Shown here piece after piece: positions 1 through 15,599 of a stretch of 64,000 nt of DNA. The position numbers were made by a program, and so were the translations under genes. Positions within the stretch are counted from its first letter, which is position 1; each line of letters starts with the position of its first letter. The stretch comes from Trachelipus rathkii. Taxonomy: Eukaryota > Arthropoda > Malacostraca > Isopoda > Trachelipodidae. Below the pieces are notes generated by a model. It ran no database searches. It had not been told where the DNA came from and was given only the letters and a program-made list of their open reading frames with translations. Location: contig JABUQX010002324.1 of NCBI GenBank assembly GCA_015478945.1, positions 67,501 through 131,500 on the forward strand. The letters run 5' to 3'.

Positions 1-576
1 CCATGCATCCTTAACACAGCAATGGAAATGTACTCCTACATCCTTAACACAGCAAAGATGTACCCCTACATCCTTTACACAGCAAAGCAGATGTACCCAT
101 GCATCCTTAACACAGCAATGGAAATGTACTCCTACATCCTTAACACAGCAAAGATGTACCCCTACATCCTTTACACAGCAAAGCAGATGTACCCCTGCAT
201 CCTTAACACAGCAATGGAGATGTACCCCTGCATCCTTAACACAGCAAAGCAGATGTACCCCTGTATCCTTAACACAGCAAAGCAGATGTACCCCTACATC
301 CTTCACACAACAAAGCAGATGTACTCCTACATCCTTCACACAACAAAGCAGATGTACCCCCACATACTTAACACAGCAAAGCAGATGTATACCCCTACAT
401 CCTTAATGTACACCTACATCATTAACACAGCAAAGCAGATGTACCCCTGCATCCTTAACACAGCAAAGCAGATGTACCCCTACATTCTTCACACAACAAA
501 ACAGATATACCCATACATCCTTAGCGCAGCAAAGCAGATTTACCCTTCACAGCAAAGCAAATATGCGAGGTCTTAA
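1..576 (+). repeat. 33-bp tandem repeat (minisatellite) with open frame
   Basis: About 17 imperfect copies of a unit reading roughly ATGTACCCCTACATCCTTAA followed by CACAGCAAAGCAG. Most units are 33 bp and some are 30 or 27 bp, so length changes in steps of three keep one frame open (MYPCILNTAKQ-type repeats). Within the array a higher-order block carrying ATGGAAATGTACTCC units is itself duplicated (positions about 22-115 and 115-210). The array runs off the left edge, so its true length is unknown. The open frame is most simply a by-product of the unit length. A secreted repeat protein is possible, but there is no signal peptide or flanking coding sequence to support one. At its right end the unit decays into unique sequence near 560. 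Confidence 0.85.
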
Positions 577-1238
577 CAGTTTCTTTTCTTCAGTTGTTTC
601 GTTAATTCTTGCCCTAGATCCTCCTCAACCAATGCTTGAAAAGGTCCCAAAAGCAAACACAATATTTCGCCTTCTCATACTGAGCATTATCAAACGATTT
701 TTTAAATAGTTTTGTGGAATAATTAAAAGCTAAAAATTACATAAAGGGTAATTTCCACGAATGATTTTTATTCGCTTAGTAATGCCCGAAATGAGAGAAC
801 GAAAATTTGCGTTGCCTTTGGGAACTCTTTTAAGAATAGGTTGAGAAGAACTTTGGAAAAACTGATCCTTACCATCAACAAAGGAGAAGAAATCAACGAA
901 ACAAAAGAGAAGAGAAGCTTTAGAACATCACATACATGCAGCGCTGTATGAAAGATACATCAGTGCTTATGGACAATTCTTTCTTTTTTCCAGAAGTTTC
1001 TTTTCTCTTGAGATTTCAGTATGAGATATTTCCTAGTTTTATTTTCACTAATTTGAAAAGACCAAAGAGGAGGAAAATTTAAAAAAATTGTGAAGTAATA
1101 AATAATTGTAGGTATTTTGGGCTTAATATTTTCAAAATAATTTTGTGGTATATATACTTGTAAGATATATTACATATTTTTCATATTTTTCCTGCTATAT
1201 TATTAATTATTATTTCTTCGGTAAACCTCTGACACCTT
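577..1238. other. unassigned non-coding sequence
   Basis: AT-rich unique-looking sequence between the minisatellite and the inverted repeat. Short open stretches on the minus strand (about 590-720) have no splice context or similarity I recognise. I see no element ends here. Confidence 0.4.
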
Positions 1239-1603
1239 CAGAATATGAGTTGTTACAAATGATTGAAGCATTTAAAACGTATTTCATATGTTTAGTTTAT
1301 GTCTGGTTTGTGGTTTTGTAATAAAGAAAGGCTAAGTTATTTTGAGTTTCTGTGCTTCACACGAGTAGTGCAGAACTTTAAATGACTTGGATATATCATA
1401 TATATAGGCATTTTGTTATGCTCAGTGTTGAAATGTTCATGGGTTTAAATCGCTGGTATCGATTTAAGAACAAAACTCAAAATAGTTTAAGCTTTCTACA
1501 TTAAAAAACCATAAAAGATATCTCAAGTTTAATGTACTATCCCTTAAACTAAACATATGAGATACCTTTTAATAATTTTCGACTGTAACAACCTAAACTC
1601 TGA
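1239..1603. repeat. imperfect inverted repeat, foldback/MITE-like
   Basis: The left arm (about 1239-1349) and right arm (about 1471-1603) are reverse complements with scattered mismatches and small gaps. Shared blocks include TTGTTAC, CATATGTTTAGTTTA and TATTTTGAGTTT, in the same order when one arm is reversed. The spacer is about 120 bp. There is no coding sequence inside. This is the shape of a foldback or MITE, but no terminal motif or target duplication can be fixed by eye. Confidence 0.6.
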
Positions 1604-2112
1604 TGTTCGATGTTTACGGACAAAATTGGTCAGAAAAAAATAAAAAATGGAAATTGGAAGAAAATTTCTATAAACTTATATTGAAACAAAAGCTGACATA
1701 GAATTTGTTATAAATAATGTAGTAATACAAATTTTTGCAATTAACAAAATCTCTAAAGTCTAAAGGATATTTCGAAATGCTATTATGAGAAACAGAAATT
1801 CAACAAATAATTTAAAAACCTATACATGAAAGTGTTAACTATGATTACAGAATTGCATTTAACAAAAAAAGTTTATATAACCATTTAAAAATAAATATGC
1901 AATAATATTTTCTTTCAAAGTATGTGGATTAAGTAAATTTATTTATCAATGAAAAGAAATACTACCCGCTATACAGTATTAAATAATATTCCTCTTTAGA
2001 AAAACAAAATTTATATTTAGAAAGCATTAATTAATACCAGACGCAGAAGAAACAAATACGTAGGCAATGGTCTTACAACATACGTCATTTAAAACTAAAT
2101 ATATAAACTTAC
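1604..2112. other. unassigned sequence, probable intron downstream of the LTA4H exon
   Basis: AT-rich and without recognisable coding sequence. It lies immediately 3' (minus strand) of the LTA4H exon donor site, so the part next to 2112 is inferred to be intron. I could not find the next LTA4H exon here. Confidence 0.45.
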
Positions 2113-2287
2113 TTGGGTTTATAAATAGGCATGCCGGGAGTTTTAAGCCAAGCATTCCAGTCTACTTTCTTTAAAATTTCAGCTTTATCAGAGAAATAAT
2201 TCAGCAAAAAGGATTTGAAGACTTCTGTGTCGATTGACTGATGATGATGCTTTTCAATATATGCTTTTAAAAATGGATCAAACACCT
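2113..2287 (-). CDS. LTA4H: leukotriene A4 hydrolase-like M1 aminopeptidase, single internal exon
   Basis: A 175-nt exon, intact with no stop. Its translation contains FDPFLKAYIEK, SIDTEVFKSFLLNYF and VDWNAWLKTPGMP, followed by a KP doublet at the edge. These match, in order, the end of the catalytic thermolysin-like domain of leukotriene A4 hydrolase where it enters the C-terminal helical domain (human about residues 410-465). The family is a cytosolic zinc aminopeptidase/epoxide hydrolase. The zinc-site HExxH motif lies in an earlier exon not seen here. Splice signals fit. The acceptor TTTATTTCAACAG ends at 2288 and the donor GTAAGT starts at 2112. The exon begins after the first base of a Glu codon and ends after two bases of an Asn/Lys codon, as the family sequence requires. 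Flanking exons were not found within reach, so introns are long or the locus is fragmented by repeats or assembly. An invertebrate aminopeptidase B paralogue is less likely because of the VDWNAWL and PGMP wording. Confidence 0.88.
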
Positions 2288-2694
2288 CTGTTGAAATAAA
2301 TATAAACAAATAAATACTAGTCTGTAAAAATTAACTTGAAGGAGTTCATTCTTCATCATTAAAAAGTAGGGACCATCTACGTATAACACACCTTTCATTC
2401 CTCAATCGTGTTTAAAAAAACATGACATGTTTGACAACAAATATTGTGCTACATTTATAACTTCACCTACCCCTAATAGTAAGTTGACACACTACACAAG
2501 TAGAATCCAAATCAACTATCATTCTAAGCAAAGCACACCCTAGAGATTTTAAATCTGCTTTTTGACTCAGCAAACATAGGTGATAACTAGTACCTCATTT
2601 TAAATCTCCTTGCATATAACTTCTTATGTGACTCCAATACTGCAACGAACTATCTCTACCTGCACACTTTACCCCACCTTAAACATAATCAACT
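2288..2694. other. unassigned sequence, probable intron upstream of the LTA4H exon
   Basis: AT-rich and without recognisable coding sequence. The first bases next to 2288 form the polypyrimidine tract and acceptor of the LTA4H exon on the minus strand. Confidence 0.45.
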
Positions 2695-3355
2695 CGAAAA
2701 ATTCATACATAACCGAAATCTTGTGAAATTCAACTCCATAAAAACTCAATTTCTTTACATACTCTCAAACACATCTCCCAACTTTTCTATCTCATTCGTC
2801 GGCTCTAACGTCTCACCTGTTAACAACATTAACATACTTGGACAACATAAACAACAAACTGTCTTGGAAATCTCATATCACAACTGCTGCTAAGGTGGCC
2901 TTGAAGAAGCTGGTGATAGGGTTTAGATTGCGGGAATTTTTTTCTTCCACTCAGTTACTCCAGTTATATAAGGGTCTTATTCGCCCTTGAAAAAGTAATG
3001 TTCTCACATTTGGGGGGCTCCGGTTCCACCCTAATTTGGATAGGGTTGATTCTCAGGCTAAGAGACTAATAAACAGTTCCTTACTTTTGAACTTCCTTGA
3101 CCTTCTTTCTCTGCGACGTGACACTGGCACACTTTCTTTTCTATAGATATTACAACGGTAGGTGCTTAAGGGAGTTAACCTCTCACATTCCTTCACCATT
3201 GCGTGTTTTGCTTTCACTTCAATTTTGAGTATTGAAAACTCAAGGCCAACTTTCCAGCCACATCCGTTCTGTGGAACTCTTTGCCATCATGTTTTTCCTG
3301 CTATATTCAATTTTCCTCTCTTTAAAGCCCACCTGAGTAAAATGCTTTAGGCATG
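2695..3355 (+). mobile_element. LINE-A: 3' fragment of a non-LTR retrotransposon reverse-transcriptase ORF, decayed
   Basis: Read with several frameshifts and stops, the plus strand gives the C-terminal third of an arthropod non-LTR ORF2. Successive pieces are RNLVKFNSIKTQF, NNINILG, KLSWKSHITTAAKVALKK, FFSSTQLLQLYKGLIRP, a HxWGG-type block and FLYRYYNGRCLREL, with an end piece rich in F and S near 3300-3350. These follow the thumb and post-RT region of CR1/Jockey-type elements common in decapods. The catalytic YADD block is not included, so the copy is 5'-truncated as is usual for LINE insertions. The same family is present as a longer minus-strand copy at 6780-8770. The clade assignment is tentative. 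Confidence 0.7.
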
Positions 3356-4200
<845 letters not shown>

Positions 4201-4274
4201 TTTTTTATTCATTAATATATATATATACATAGCAGTAAATTCTTACAACAAACAGTTAAGGCTATATGGGCAAG

Positions 4275-4322
<48 letters not shown>
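4201..4322. repeat. AT-rich spacer and (TA)n tract at LINE-B 3' end
   Basis: A short AT-rich spacer is followed by about 46 bp of pure TA (4277-4322). The TA tract directly continues the 3' tail of the minus-strand LINE-B element, as if the insertion had used or expanded a TA microsatellite. Confidence 0.7.
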
Positions 4323-6686
<2,364 letters not shown>

Positions 6687-6779
6687 GAATGAATGAGGAA
6701 AGGTGGCTGATCCTTTCGAAAGCTTCACTCACAACTTTTAACTTTGTTTTATTTCCTGTGGGGTTAAATTAACTTTATA

Positions 6780-8770
6780 TATATAAAAGTTAAAATTAGT
6801 CAATATATCTATCACGTTTTAATGTATGGGAAAAAGCCAGAGGTCTAACAAATCCACGTGAGTTGGGAGAAATTCCCAAGCTGGAGCTGAATTAAATGCG
6901 GACATTAGGGAATGTGTTCCAGACTTTAACAGTGGAGTACGTGTAAGATTGAGCATTGCAGTTAAATTTAGGGTAACAGAGTTGGACAGAGAAAGGATGA
7001 GACTGTGCAGAAAGACGTGTGTCACGTGGCTTCTCAATGGTGGAAGTATGTGACTGGATAGTTGAGAAGAGCAGCGTGTTGTTGTAATAGCCCCAGTTAT
7101 AAATAATGATGCAACAATTCAATAGTAAAAAAGAGATAATACAGATTTAGAGCAGGAGAGATGATAAGAAGAAAAGCCCAAGATTCTTACCTTTTCAAGG
7201 AGAACTGTTGAGTAGAATCAAACCAGATGTGAGAGGCGTACTCCATACAAGTGTGAACAGCACCCCTACAAGGAGCAAGCAACTGGGGTGGGTGTGAAGA
7301 AATTCTGAAGACGCCAAAGAATACCCATCTTAGAAACTTGTTTAGAAAGAGAAATAATAAGATCCTTTCAAGAAAAATCACGAGAACAAGAAACGCCAAG
7401 AATATTAAGGGCGGACGAAGGTTTGAAACGCCAAGAATATTAAGAGCAGACGAAGGTTCGAATTGTGTATTTTAGATGAAGTTTAACTAGTTGTGTAGAT
7501 GATTCTATCGAGTAGAAAGATGAAAGAATGAAGTTTTTGAGGCATTGAAAACAACCATATTCTCCATGGTCCAATTAGAAATTAGAAAGATCAGAGGTTA
7601 ATTGCTCCAAGGTTGACCTCCTAACCTGAGCTAATTTCCGTTCGGTGGGAGATCTTTCAAATTAAAAGGAGTAATGAAGGGTGGGGTCGTCGGTATAAGA
7701 GTCATGAAGAAAAAAAAGATTTAAGGATATAACAGAACGTTGAGGAACACTGCTTATAGATTTAAAGGATGAACGATTACGAAACGACCGGAAAGGGAAT
7801 CAGAAGTCACAGAGGGATGGATAGATACCGAAAGATGGGTGCCAGACTCTTCCCAAGACTTTGGTATGTCTAACGCCACAGCAAAATATTCTTTGAAATG
7901 CCAAAGGGGCTGAGCACTAACAATCAGAGAGAAGAGAAAGAGGAGCAGTAGAGCGTTCCTTACGAAAGCCATCCTGGCGATTAGAGAACAGGTTTCAAGA
8001 ATTGAGATGTTACCAAATCTTTCTGTTAATTAAGGACAGATTCAAAAACTTTAAAAAGAACCGAGGTTAATTAAAGAGGACGATAGTTAAGAGGGTTGAA
8101 ATAGGTCCTCTTTTTTTCGTCACAGGCTGAATGAGGGAACATTTCCAGCAGGAAGGGAACGTCAAAGTGAGAAACATACACGAAATAGTTTATCAAGGCA
8201 AGGTGCATGATCGGTAGCACAACCTCTAGAACCACAGGATGAATACCATCATAATAGTACACAGTAGCGTTTAGTTCAGAGAGAGCAGGAATTACAATAT
8301 CAGGCATAAATGAGTTTGAGTGGGTGGGAGGAGTAGGAGGAGGAGGACCGGAATAGTCTATGGAGGAATTAGAGGCAAAGGGTTCGGCTTTAGTAGAAGG
8401 CAAAACGGAAGTTGTGCCATCGGATGATACTAGAGGAGGGTAAGGGTAAGAACCAAAATTGAAATTTATTTATTTATTTATTTTTTTTTTTTTTGCAAAA
8501 CGCCAAAAAGAATGTGAAGAAGAGGAAACAAAGATTATTGCATTTTCTATGGGAATAGCTTTTGCATGATACTGAGATGAAATATAAGGTGCACAAGTCT
8601 CGTTTCTGGAGTTTCAAGGCCACGGTAATTTCTGAAGGCAGCGTCCCTACGCCGAAAATAGCACGAGAACAAGCAAAGTTAAACCAAGGATTATTAGGCT
8701 TAGTTGAAGGGGAAAGAATACAGGCGTCGCCCGCCTTCATGTCAATGAAAATTACCTCGGTCATGCCTTC
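6780..8770 (-). mobile_element. LINE-A: second copy of the non-LTR element, minus strand, decayed ORF2
   Basis: Minus-strand pieces in order. The endonuclease-RT linker reads NNPWFNFACSRAIF (about 8665-8710) and SHRKCNNLCF (about 8530). There is a SSDGTTSVLPSTKAE block (about 8390-8430) and a proline-rich PPPPTPPTHS segment. RT fingers read DGIHPVVLE (about 8225-8250) and NPLNYRPL (8075-8095). The palm reads HFKEYFAVALDI (about 7870-7905). The catalytic box reads HDSYTDDPTLHYS (about 7680-7715) where YADD is expected. LNILG and CMEYASHIW (about 7225-7250) and RLSAQSHPFSVQL (about 6985-7020) follow. The pieces change frame at least six times. This is the same family as 2695-3355 and the catalytic aspartates are still readable. 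It is 5'-truncated within or after the endonuclease domain. The 3' end lies near 6780-6840, where the sequence becomes AT-rich. Confidence 0.8.
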
Positions 8771-10035
8771 TGCATATATTAATTATTTATTTCAAAGAAT
8801 TTAAAACCGTTATATTGAGTAAGTTTTCAGACTATCCAAATCGAACTTGGTTTTTAACAATATTATAATTTAATGTTGTAATATATATGTCACCCTGTTG
8901 GGGTTGACTTCTACAACCGTAATAGGGTAAGCTTTGGAATGGTGGAGTTATTGAGCTATGTATGCAGTTTTAAACAATATAATTTAAAGTGTAAAAATAT
9001 ATATTTATTTCATGTGCTATGACGTCGGCCAATGATCTATCTCCAGCCTGAAAATTAAATATTAGTAATAAACGGTCACAGTTCGTAACCAAGTTGCCCT
9101 TCCAACTATGGCATATTTCATGTGCTATTAAATCATCTTGATACATTATTTCTATTAAAGTATATCGAAATCTTTTGTGACCAGTGGATAATAATATATT
9201 ATTTAGCTGACAAGTGAGTTTATTAATACTATAAATGTAGTTGTAGTTAATTTTTTTTTGGGTTTATAATTAAATAATATTATAATATATTATATAATAT
9301 ATATAGCTTTTTTATTTGTTTTGGTATATGCCCATTTTGATATAATATTTTTGTTACATTACTTTTTTTGTCAGATAATTATGTTGTTTTATATATTATA
9401 TGTAGTGTATATTTTTATTGGTCTTTTATATATATTTATGGTTCTTTATATATTTTTTTATTATTCACTTTTATTTTTGGTGTTTATATATATGTTTTCT
9501 ATTATTGTAATTATTTAATCATTTTGTCGTGTAGTTTTGGTTAGGTATACTATTGCTTATATTAGGATTAGGTACGTCTGAGGTGTAGATATAGTATGGT
9601 GATTATTTCAAGTTTGGGGCGTGTGAGTATTCTGATTGATTATCTAGCCTTACGTTTATAATATATATCTATCTGTATCTATGTTTATTATTTATAATGA
9701 CTTTATATATTTTATGTGTTGGCATAAGTGATTCTAGTATATTTGTATTTCATCTTTTTGGCGATATATACGTTTAGTATTGATGGTATGGGGGACTTAA
9801 ATAATGTTAATTTGTGGGGATTTTTGTGACCTTCCTTGAAGATTACTATAGTTATTATTTTCCCGCTTTGCTATCGAAGTTATGAATCGCTTTGGCGAAT
9901 ACGTCGAATGTCGATAAGTGGTTCATACGTTGTGTGATATCTCAATTTTTATATATATGTTCTATATTATCAGAGTGTGTGAATAGTTATGAGTTCATTT
10001 TACAAGCTGTGAGATATAGGATGATAGTGTAGATT
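8771..10035. other. unassigned AT-rich sequence
   Basis: Unique-looking sequence with TTTATA-rich stretches (about 9230-9520). A word like CATTTCATGTGCTAT occurs twice (about 9007 and 9115), hinting at a short local duplication. No coding or RNA feature is recognisable. Confidence 0.4.
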
Positions 10036-10870
10036 CAAAAGAGTGTTATTATTTATGACAAGCATTATATTAGTTAGATGAATGTGTTGTATTAGTAGAT
10101 GGAGATAGCAAATCGTGTGGTAAGTAGTGACGAGAATGTGTGATGATAGTTATTGTTAGGAGAGTATGAGAGTAATGAGTGTAGTAGCACGCAAGGAGCG
10201 TAGATAGTAGGGTGAGGGAGTTAAGAGGTGGACAAGTAGGAGACGATGTTAGAGAGAGGAGTGAGAAGGATGAGAGAGATGTACGTGGTATAGGTTGCAT
10301 GGAGGAGGGAGTGAGAGTAGGAGAATGTAGTGTGCACGAGGAGAGATGAGGTAGACTCGTAGACGCATAGTATGTGAGGTATTGCAATAAGATCAGATGA
10401 GACAGTAAGAGTATAAGTAAGCTAGACGATTGTAGAGCGAGTGTGAGTGAGTGTATGTGAGAAATGTTGTAGGTGAGGTTTGTGAGGATCGTGAGATTGG
10501 TGTGAGTCATTGACAGACTGAGCTCACGATTGAACGCATGTCTCTAGATGATGTGCAGTGAGTGAGTTGATTGTAGTGTGGAGTGATATCGCGAGGCAGG
10601 GTGGAGCTACGGTATGAGTGTACGGAGGGGTAGATATTGCACAGAGAAGAGAATCAGTAGATGATTTTGATTGAGTAGTGTGTAGTGATTGGAGGAGAGA
10701 GAGTGAGCACAGAAGGATGAGAAGTATACGCTAGATGTGCACTGAGCTACGGAGCTAGGAGGGTCAGAGGAGTGTGCAGGATGAGTAGTGTTGAGCATGA
10801 GAGCTATATAGAGAAGTAGTAGAGTGAGTTATGGAGGATATGTTAGTCGGAGAGTAGAGAGAAGAAGAAT
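10036..10870. other. cytosine-depleted, GTGAG/GTAG-rich block
   Basis: For about 830 bp the plus strand has very few C residues and is built of short GTGAG, GAGTA, GTAGA and TGTGA words without a fixed period. The open frames read from the minus strand (Leu/Ser/Thr/His-rich) simply reflect this composition. Edges are fairly sharp near 10040 and 10870. Confidence 0.6.
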
Positions 10871-13800
10871 GATATATATCACACATGATATATTTCACCT
10901 TCGCGACATGTGTGGATTCCATTAATTAACTATTATTTCATTCGTGGATTAGAAGGAGATTTTCGTGGAATAGAGTACCATTCCTCTGCTCGACACTTTG
11001 CTGTTCTTGGCTCTCTCGAATAGTTCTTAATACATATACAAACAAAACCATGATTCAGATTCTATATACAGAGTTCACAACTGCGTGTAAATATCAACAA
11101 ACATAATTATTCCCAAAGCAAGCACTTATATAAGATAAAGGACTCTTCAGCCTCACATATCAATCTCACTTCGTGTGTGAGAGTGTACTTTTCCAGTTAA
11201 AAAATTGTAAAATGGGTATTAAATATATTTGTACTCTCTTCTTTGTGTATAAAACTATGTCTCTTGACATTCTATATACTATATGGTGTGTCTAATCTCT
11301 GTGGTACTTACTCATGTATATTCATATCTGCTACTTTATCTTTTTTTATGCTAGTGTCGTGCATATTCTATATTGTGTTTTCGTTTGACTTCTTGAATAC
11401 AATTTTTCTCTGTATTCCTAATTCTATTTTTGCCTATTATTGGTAGGGTTTCATCCAGCCGCTTCCACTTATTACTGTTTGTTCGGTTTGGTGTTCGGGT
11501 GTTGCGTGACAGGATTTCTCGACTATACTCTATTATCTGGAGCAATCTTACAGTTTGGTCGTTTTAGGTTCTTACTAGATTCTATTACTTTCGTTTCTAT
11601 ATTCCTCTTTCGACGAAGTGTTTCTCGTGTGTTGTTCTGACCTTTGAGCACTTGGTTGACTATCGCAAACTACGGAATAGTGTTGTTGTTATTCAATTCA
11701 CTTTATTTCGTTAGTCGCTTCTGGCGTGTGTAGCATAACGGGGCGTCTCGTGTGGTGAGAGTCACTCTTATGAAGAGACACGCATAGAGTGTGTGGTTTA
11801 TATGGTGTGTACTCATATAGTGATAATTCACAAATAGAGATTGCGCCAGCTTTTTGTGTTTATTTATACGAGTGATATACACTACAATCGCTGTCTTTAT
11901 TCGCACAGCGTGGCCAGTTAGTGATTTGATTTACGCGAGAGGTTTAGGGTTGTTTTGAGCGCTTAACAGTGAATTTGGTTTCAATGCGTAGACGCCGTGT
12001 GAACTATTTGGTGTGGCCGGTATGTGGTGCTTGGTTCTACATTGTTTGTGTTAGAGATGTGGATAGGGGAGAAGTACCGGTCAATAGTGATACGTTAAAA
12101 CTTGTGTGAGTATTTAGATAATATTGAGGAGATGTATGAGAGTATCTGCTTTCTCCTTTACTTCACTAAAGAAAGATTAGTTATTGTGATGAGTGAGTAT
12201 TAGTCAACAAAACAGATTAGAGGTGTGTATAACGAATCCTCGCGTTGTGAGGCCCGTAGTTGGTGGCTTATTCGATATCTAAATTGAGAGTTGTAGCATG
12301 TACCAAACTCTTATAATCTGGTTAAAACGGGTTACTGAGAAATAATGTACCTTGTGTTAGAGGCTCAGCATATACTAAGCAAGAGAGAGATAGGACCGGA
12401 TTTGCTGAGACATCATCTCACCTGAGTTTGAGTGAACTTGGTCCGCTCTATCGTATGCGGAGATGTAGCACCTTATTGCTTTCATATGGGTAGACTGTTA
12501 GATGATTCATTTGTTATTGGTCGTTGGTGATGGTGTTTTAAATATTGTGATAAATCGTGAATTCAGTGCTTCTCTGTGTTGATTATACTTGTTTCAATGG
12601 TGATCAATTCTCGTTGTGTGAGATGTGAATTTGTGTGGATGGACAAGTTAGATGTGTGATTATGTTGAGTGACATTCTTTAACTTTGAGTAGTTGATATA
12701 GGGTAGTGCTAGTGGGCTACTCGTTTTTGTCAGCATGTACATCAAATAAATTTGGAAGCTCGAGGTCTATATGTGATAGTGAGTATGAGTGTGTGAGAGA
12801 GTGGTGTTGTAATATGAAACGAATGACGCTAGTGAGAATATTTATGTTGGGACGAATGGTGGAACATGTGATTTTATATAAATGCCTATAAGAATTCATA
12901 AGTGATTATACTCAAGGGTGAAATTCCATTGATATACTATATATAAGTAATTATTAGATTGCGTTTTAAAGTCTTCTATATAGTGTTGTGACTACATGTA
13001 TTATAGTTAAATAATTCTTCAATTTCTTTGTAGTGTTTATAATTTTTTATGATATTTTCCATAACATTTCACTTATTTAAAGAATTTGGTAATAATAAAG
13101 TTTAACTAATTGAGTCTAGTTTTCACCATAGTTAAATAAAATACTATAATTAAAACAGTATTGGTTAGTCACTTAAATACTAGTAATATTTGAGAGGTGA
13201 TATTTTTGTTAATAGATTTTTAATATATAAGATTACATTTTCTTTCGCATTTATATTTTCTGATTCTTTTCCCAAGTAATTACTATACTCTGTGTGGTGA
13301 GCTGGGGTGATATATGTTTTATTCTTTGTGGGCTGAATTTAACATAACGTTATCAAGGTTTTGTAATAACTATGATATGAACTTGTTTTTAGTATTAATT
13401 AATATATGTAATATTCGAACGTTATCTAGTATTCCGTATATATTATAATATGGCTTCCTGTAATGGCCTCGTTTTTTTTATTGGTGAAGGTTTGAGACGG
13501 TGAGTGTGTAGGGATTATAATTATTGTCCTGAGTAGCTTGACTCTACTGTAGGTAGTATAGTTGTGTGTAGTTGTTAAATCAGCTCACTTTTATAATATT
13601 AATTAAGTTTGTGATGTATGTTATGAATAAACTAGTTCTCTCGTCGCTAAAGTGCCAGCATGGATAGAGATAATTACTCATTTTTTCTATTAAATCATAA
13701 CCTTTATATATATAAGTAGGACCTGTAGTGGATTAATTAAGGGTGATCTAACGGTGGGGAGCTTCAGTGTAATGTAGTTGATAGTCACTATTCGATCTGT

Positions 13801-14390
13801 TTATAGAGGCGTTCGATTGTAATTGATTTTTTGTGCTATTCTGATAATTGTTAGGTATGTGGTCGTCTATCATAATGAGTGTATATACGTGGGATGGTGA
13901 GGTGAGTGTCTAGTGTAGAGTTATAAGTGATTATGGTAAAGTAACTTAGTGATCGTATATCAATACTATTATCTGGGTATATATTCCCTGGCTCTCAAGG
14001 TGTGGCCTCAAATCCTAAAATATACCTTATATATAATAAATAATAATATATATATATATAATATATATTATATTTGTATATACCTATATCATATCATATA
14101 ATAACCTATTATAATAATATATTATATATTATATAATTAAATATTCAAAATAATGCAGTACCATATAATCATATTCTATATATCTCATTCCTTATATCTT
14201 CTCACCTATTAACAGCCTTAAACGTGCTAGCAATGGTACCGATGATCGAAAACTTCTCGGTCACCAGACTATGTTATGATACGACCAGATTTTAGTATAA
14301 TTCTATTGATATTTCTTTATTCGCATCTGATTGATTAACTTCGCAAAAACATACAAATATTGATTGATTATTATTCTGTGTATCTCTATT
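10871..14390. other. unassigned G/T-skewed sequence
   Basis: No element, RNA or exon could be recognised. Short frames of 60-70 codons have no familiar motif. Composition is G over C on the plus strand up to about 14000, then switches to C over G. A TA/TAAT-rich patch lies at 14030-14150. Confidence 0.4.
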
Positions 14391-15187
14391 ACTTACTAGC
14401 TCATTTAGTTATTACTTTTTTATTTTATTATTATTATTAACTCTTTATTAACTCTTTAATTATTATTCACTATATTATATTATTTTAATTTTTTATTTCT
14501 ATATTATTAAATTCTCTCATTACTTATATATTTTTATATAATTATTATTATTATTCTATCTCTAATTTTTTAATTATTATCTACTGGTATTATTTCTATA
14601 CTCTTTATTCTATAAAACTATCCATTATCCCTCATGCATTACTCTCATCTAATAAGATAGCGTACTTTTGAGTTTATAGCTCTCTTTCTATACTCCTTCA
14701 GTTCGTTAATCTCAATCTGCTTATATATTCCTTGTAACTACAGTAATTTCTTACATATTATTATTATATATTTTATTATTTATTATTTTATCTACATATT
14801 ATTTATCATTTTATCTTATTATTATCTCATTATCTATATTAAATATTATTATTATTATTATTATCTATTATTATTATTATTTATTTATTTAATTTATTAT
14901 ATAATTTAATTATTAATTATAATTATACATTATACCTAATATAATATATTTTAATATTATATAATAATATATTATATATTTATTAATTTATATAATTTTA
15001 TAATTATAAAATATTAAAATTATTAATTACCAATTATTATTTTTTATTTATTTTTATTATTATTACATATTTCATTTTTTAATTATTATATTATTATTTA
15101 TTTTATTAATTTATTATTTATTAATTATTTTAATATATATTAATTAATTATTATATTATTATTATTATTAATTATTATTATATATTA

Positions 15188-15220
<33 letters not shown>

Positions 15221-15335
15221 TATATATATTTTACATGATACTATAACAGAGTTATGTATTTGAGTTATTTATTATTTAATTATTATTTTATTTAATTATT
15301 TAATTATTTATTTATTTAATCTCCTAATCTCCCTG
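14391..15335. repeat. TTA/TTAT-rich low-complexity block
   Basis: Almost entirely A and T, dominated by TTA and TTAT steps with occasional C. It is probably a degenerate (TTA)n array, comparable in motif to the clean ATT/AAT tract at 34554-34656. No gene. Confidence 0.75.
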
Positions 15336-15599
15336 AAATTGTGGTAATATATGTGTAGTCAATATAACCGGCAACATTGACGAATGCCATTCCAGGGTTT
15401 CTTCTTGACCACCTCTATATACTCTTTACTCTATACTATACTTTTATATACTCTATTTTGAAAAAATTGAAAAGAAAGCTCTTCCTGCTTATTATCTAAG
15501 TATATCTTGATATACCACAAGTGAAACCATTGTAACAGTGCAGTCCAGAAAAATTCCACTCTACTGATGGTTTTCACGATTCTGTAGAATTGGATACAT

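Noticed and set aside
9321..9518. Hydrophobic 65-codon frame that could suggest a mitochondrial fragment
   Set aside because: T/A-rich low-complexity translation, with no mitochondrial gene motif and no neighbouring mitochondrial gene.
10070..10510. 146-codon minus-strand frame rich in Leu, Ser and Thr
   Set aside because: It follows from the lack of C on the plus strand (few stop codons on the other strand). No domain or start context.
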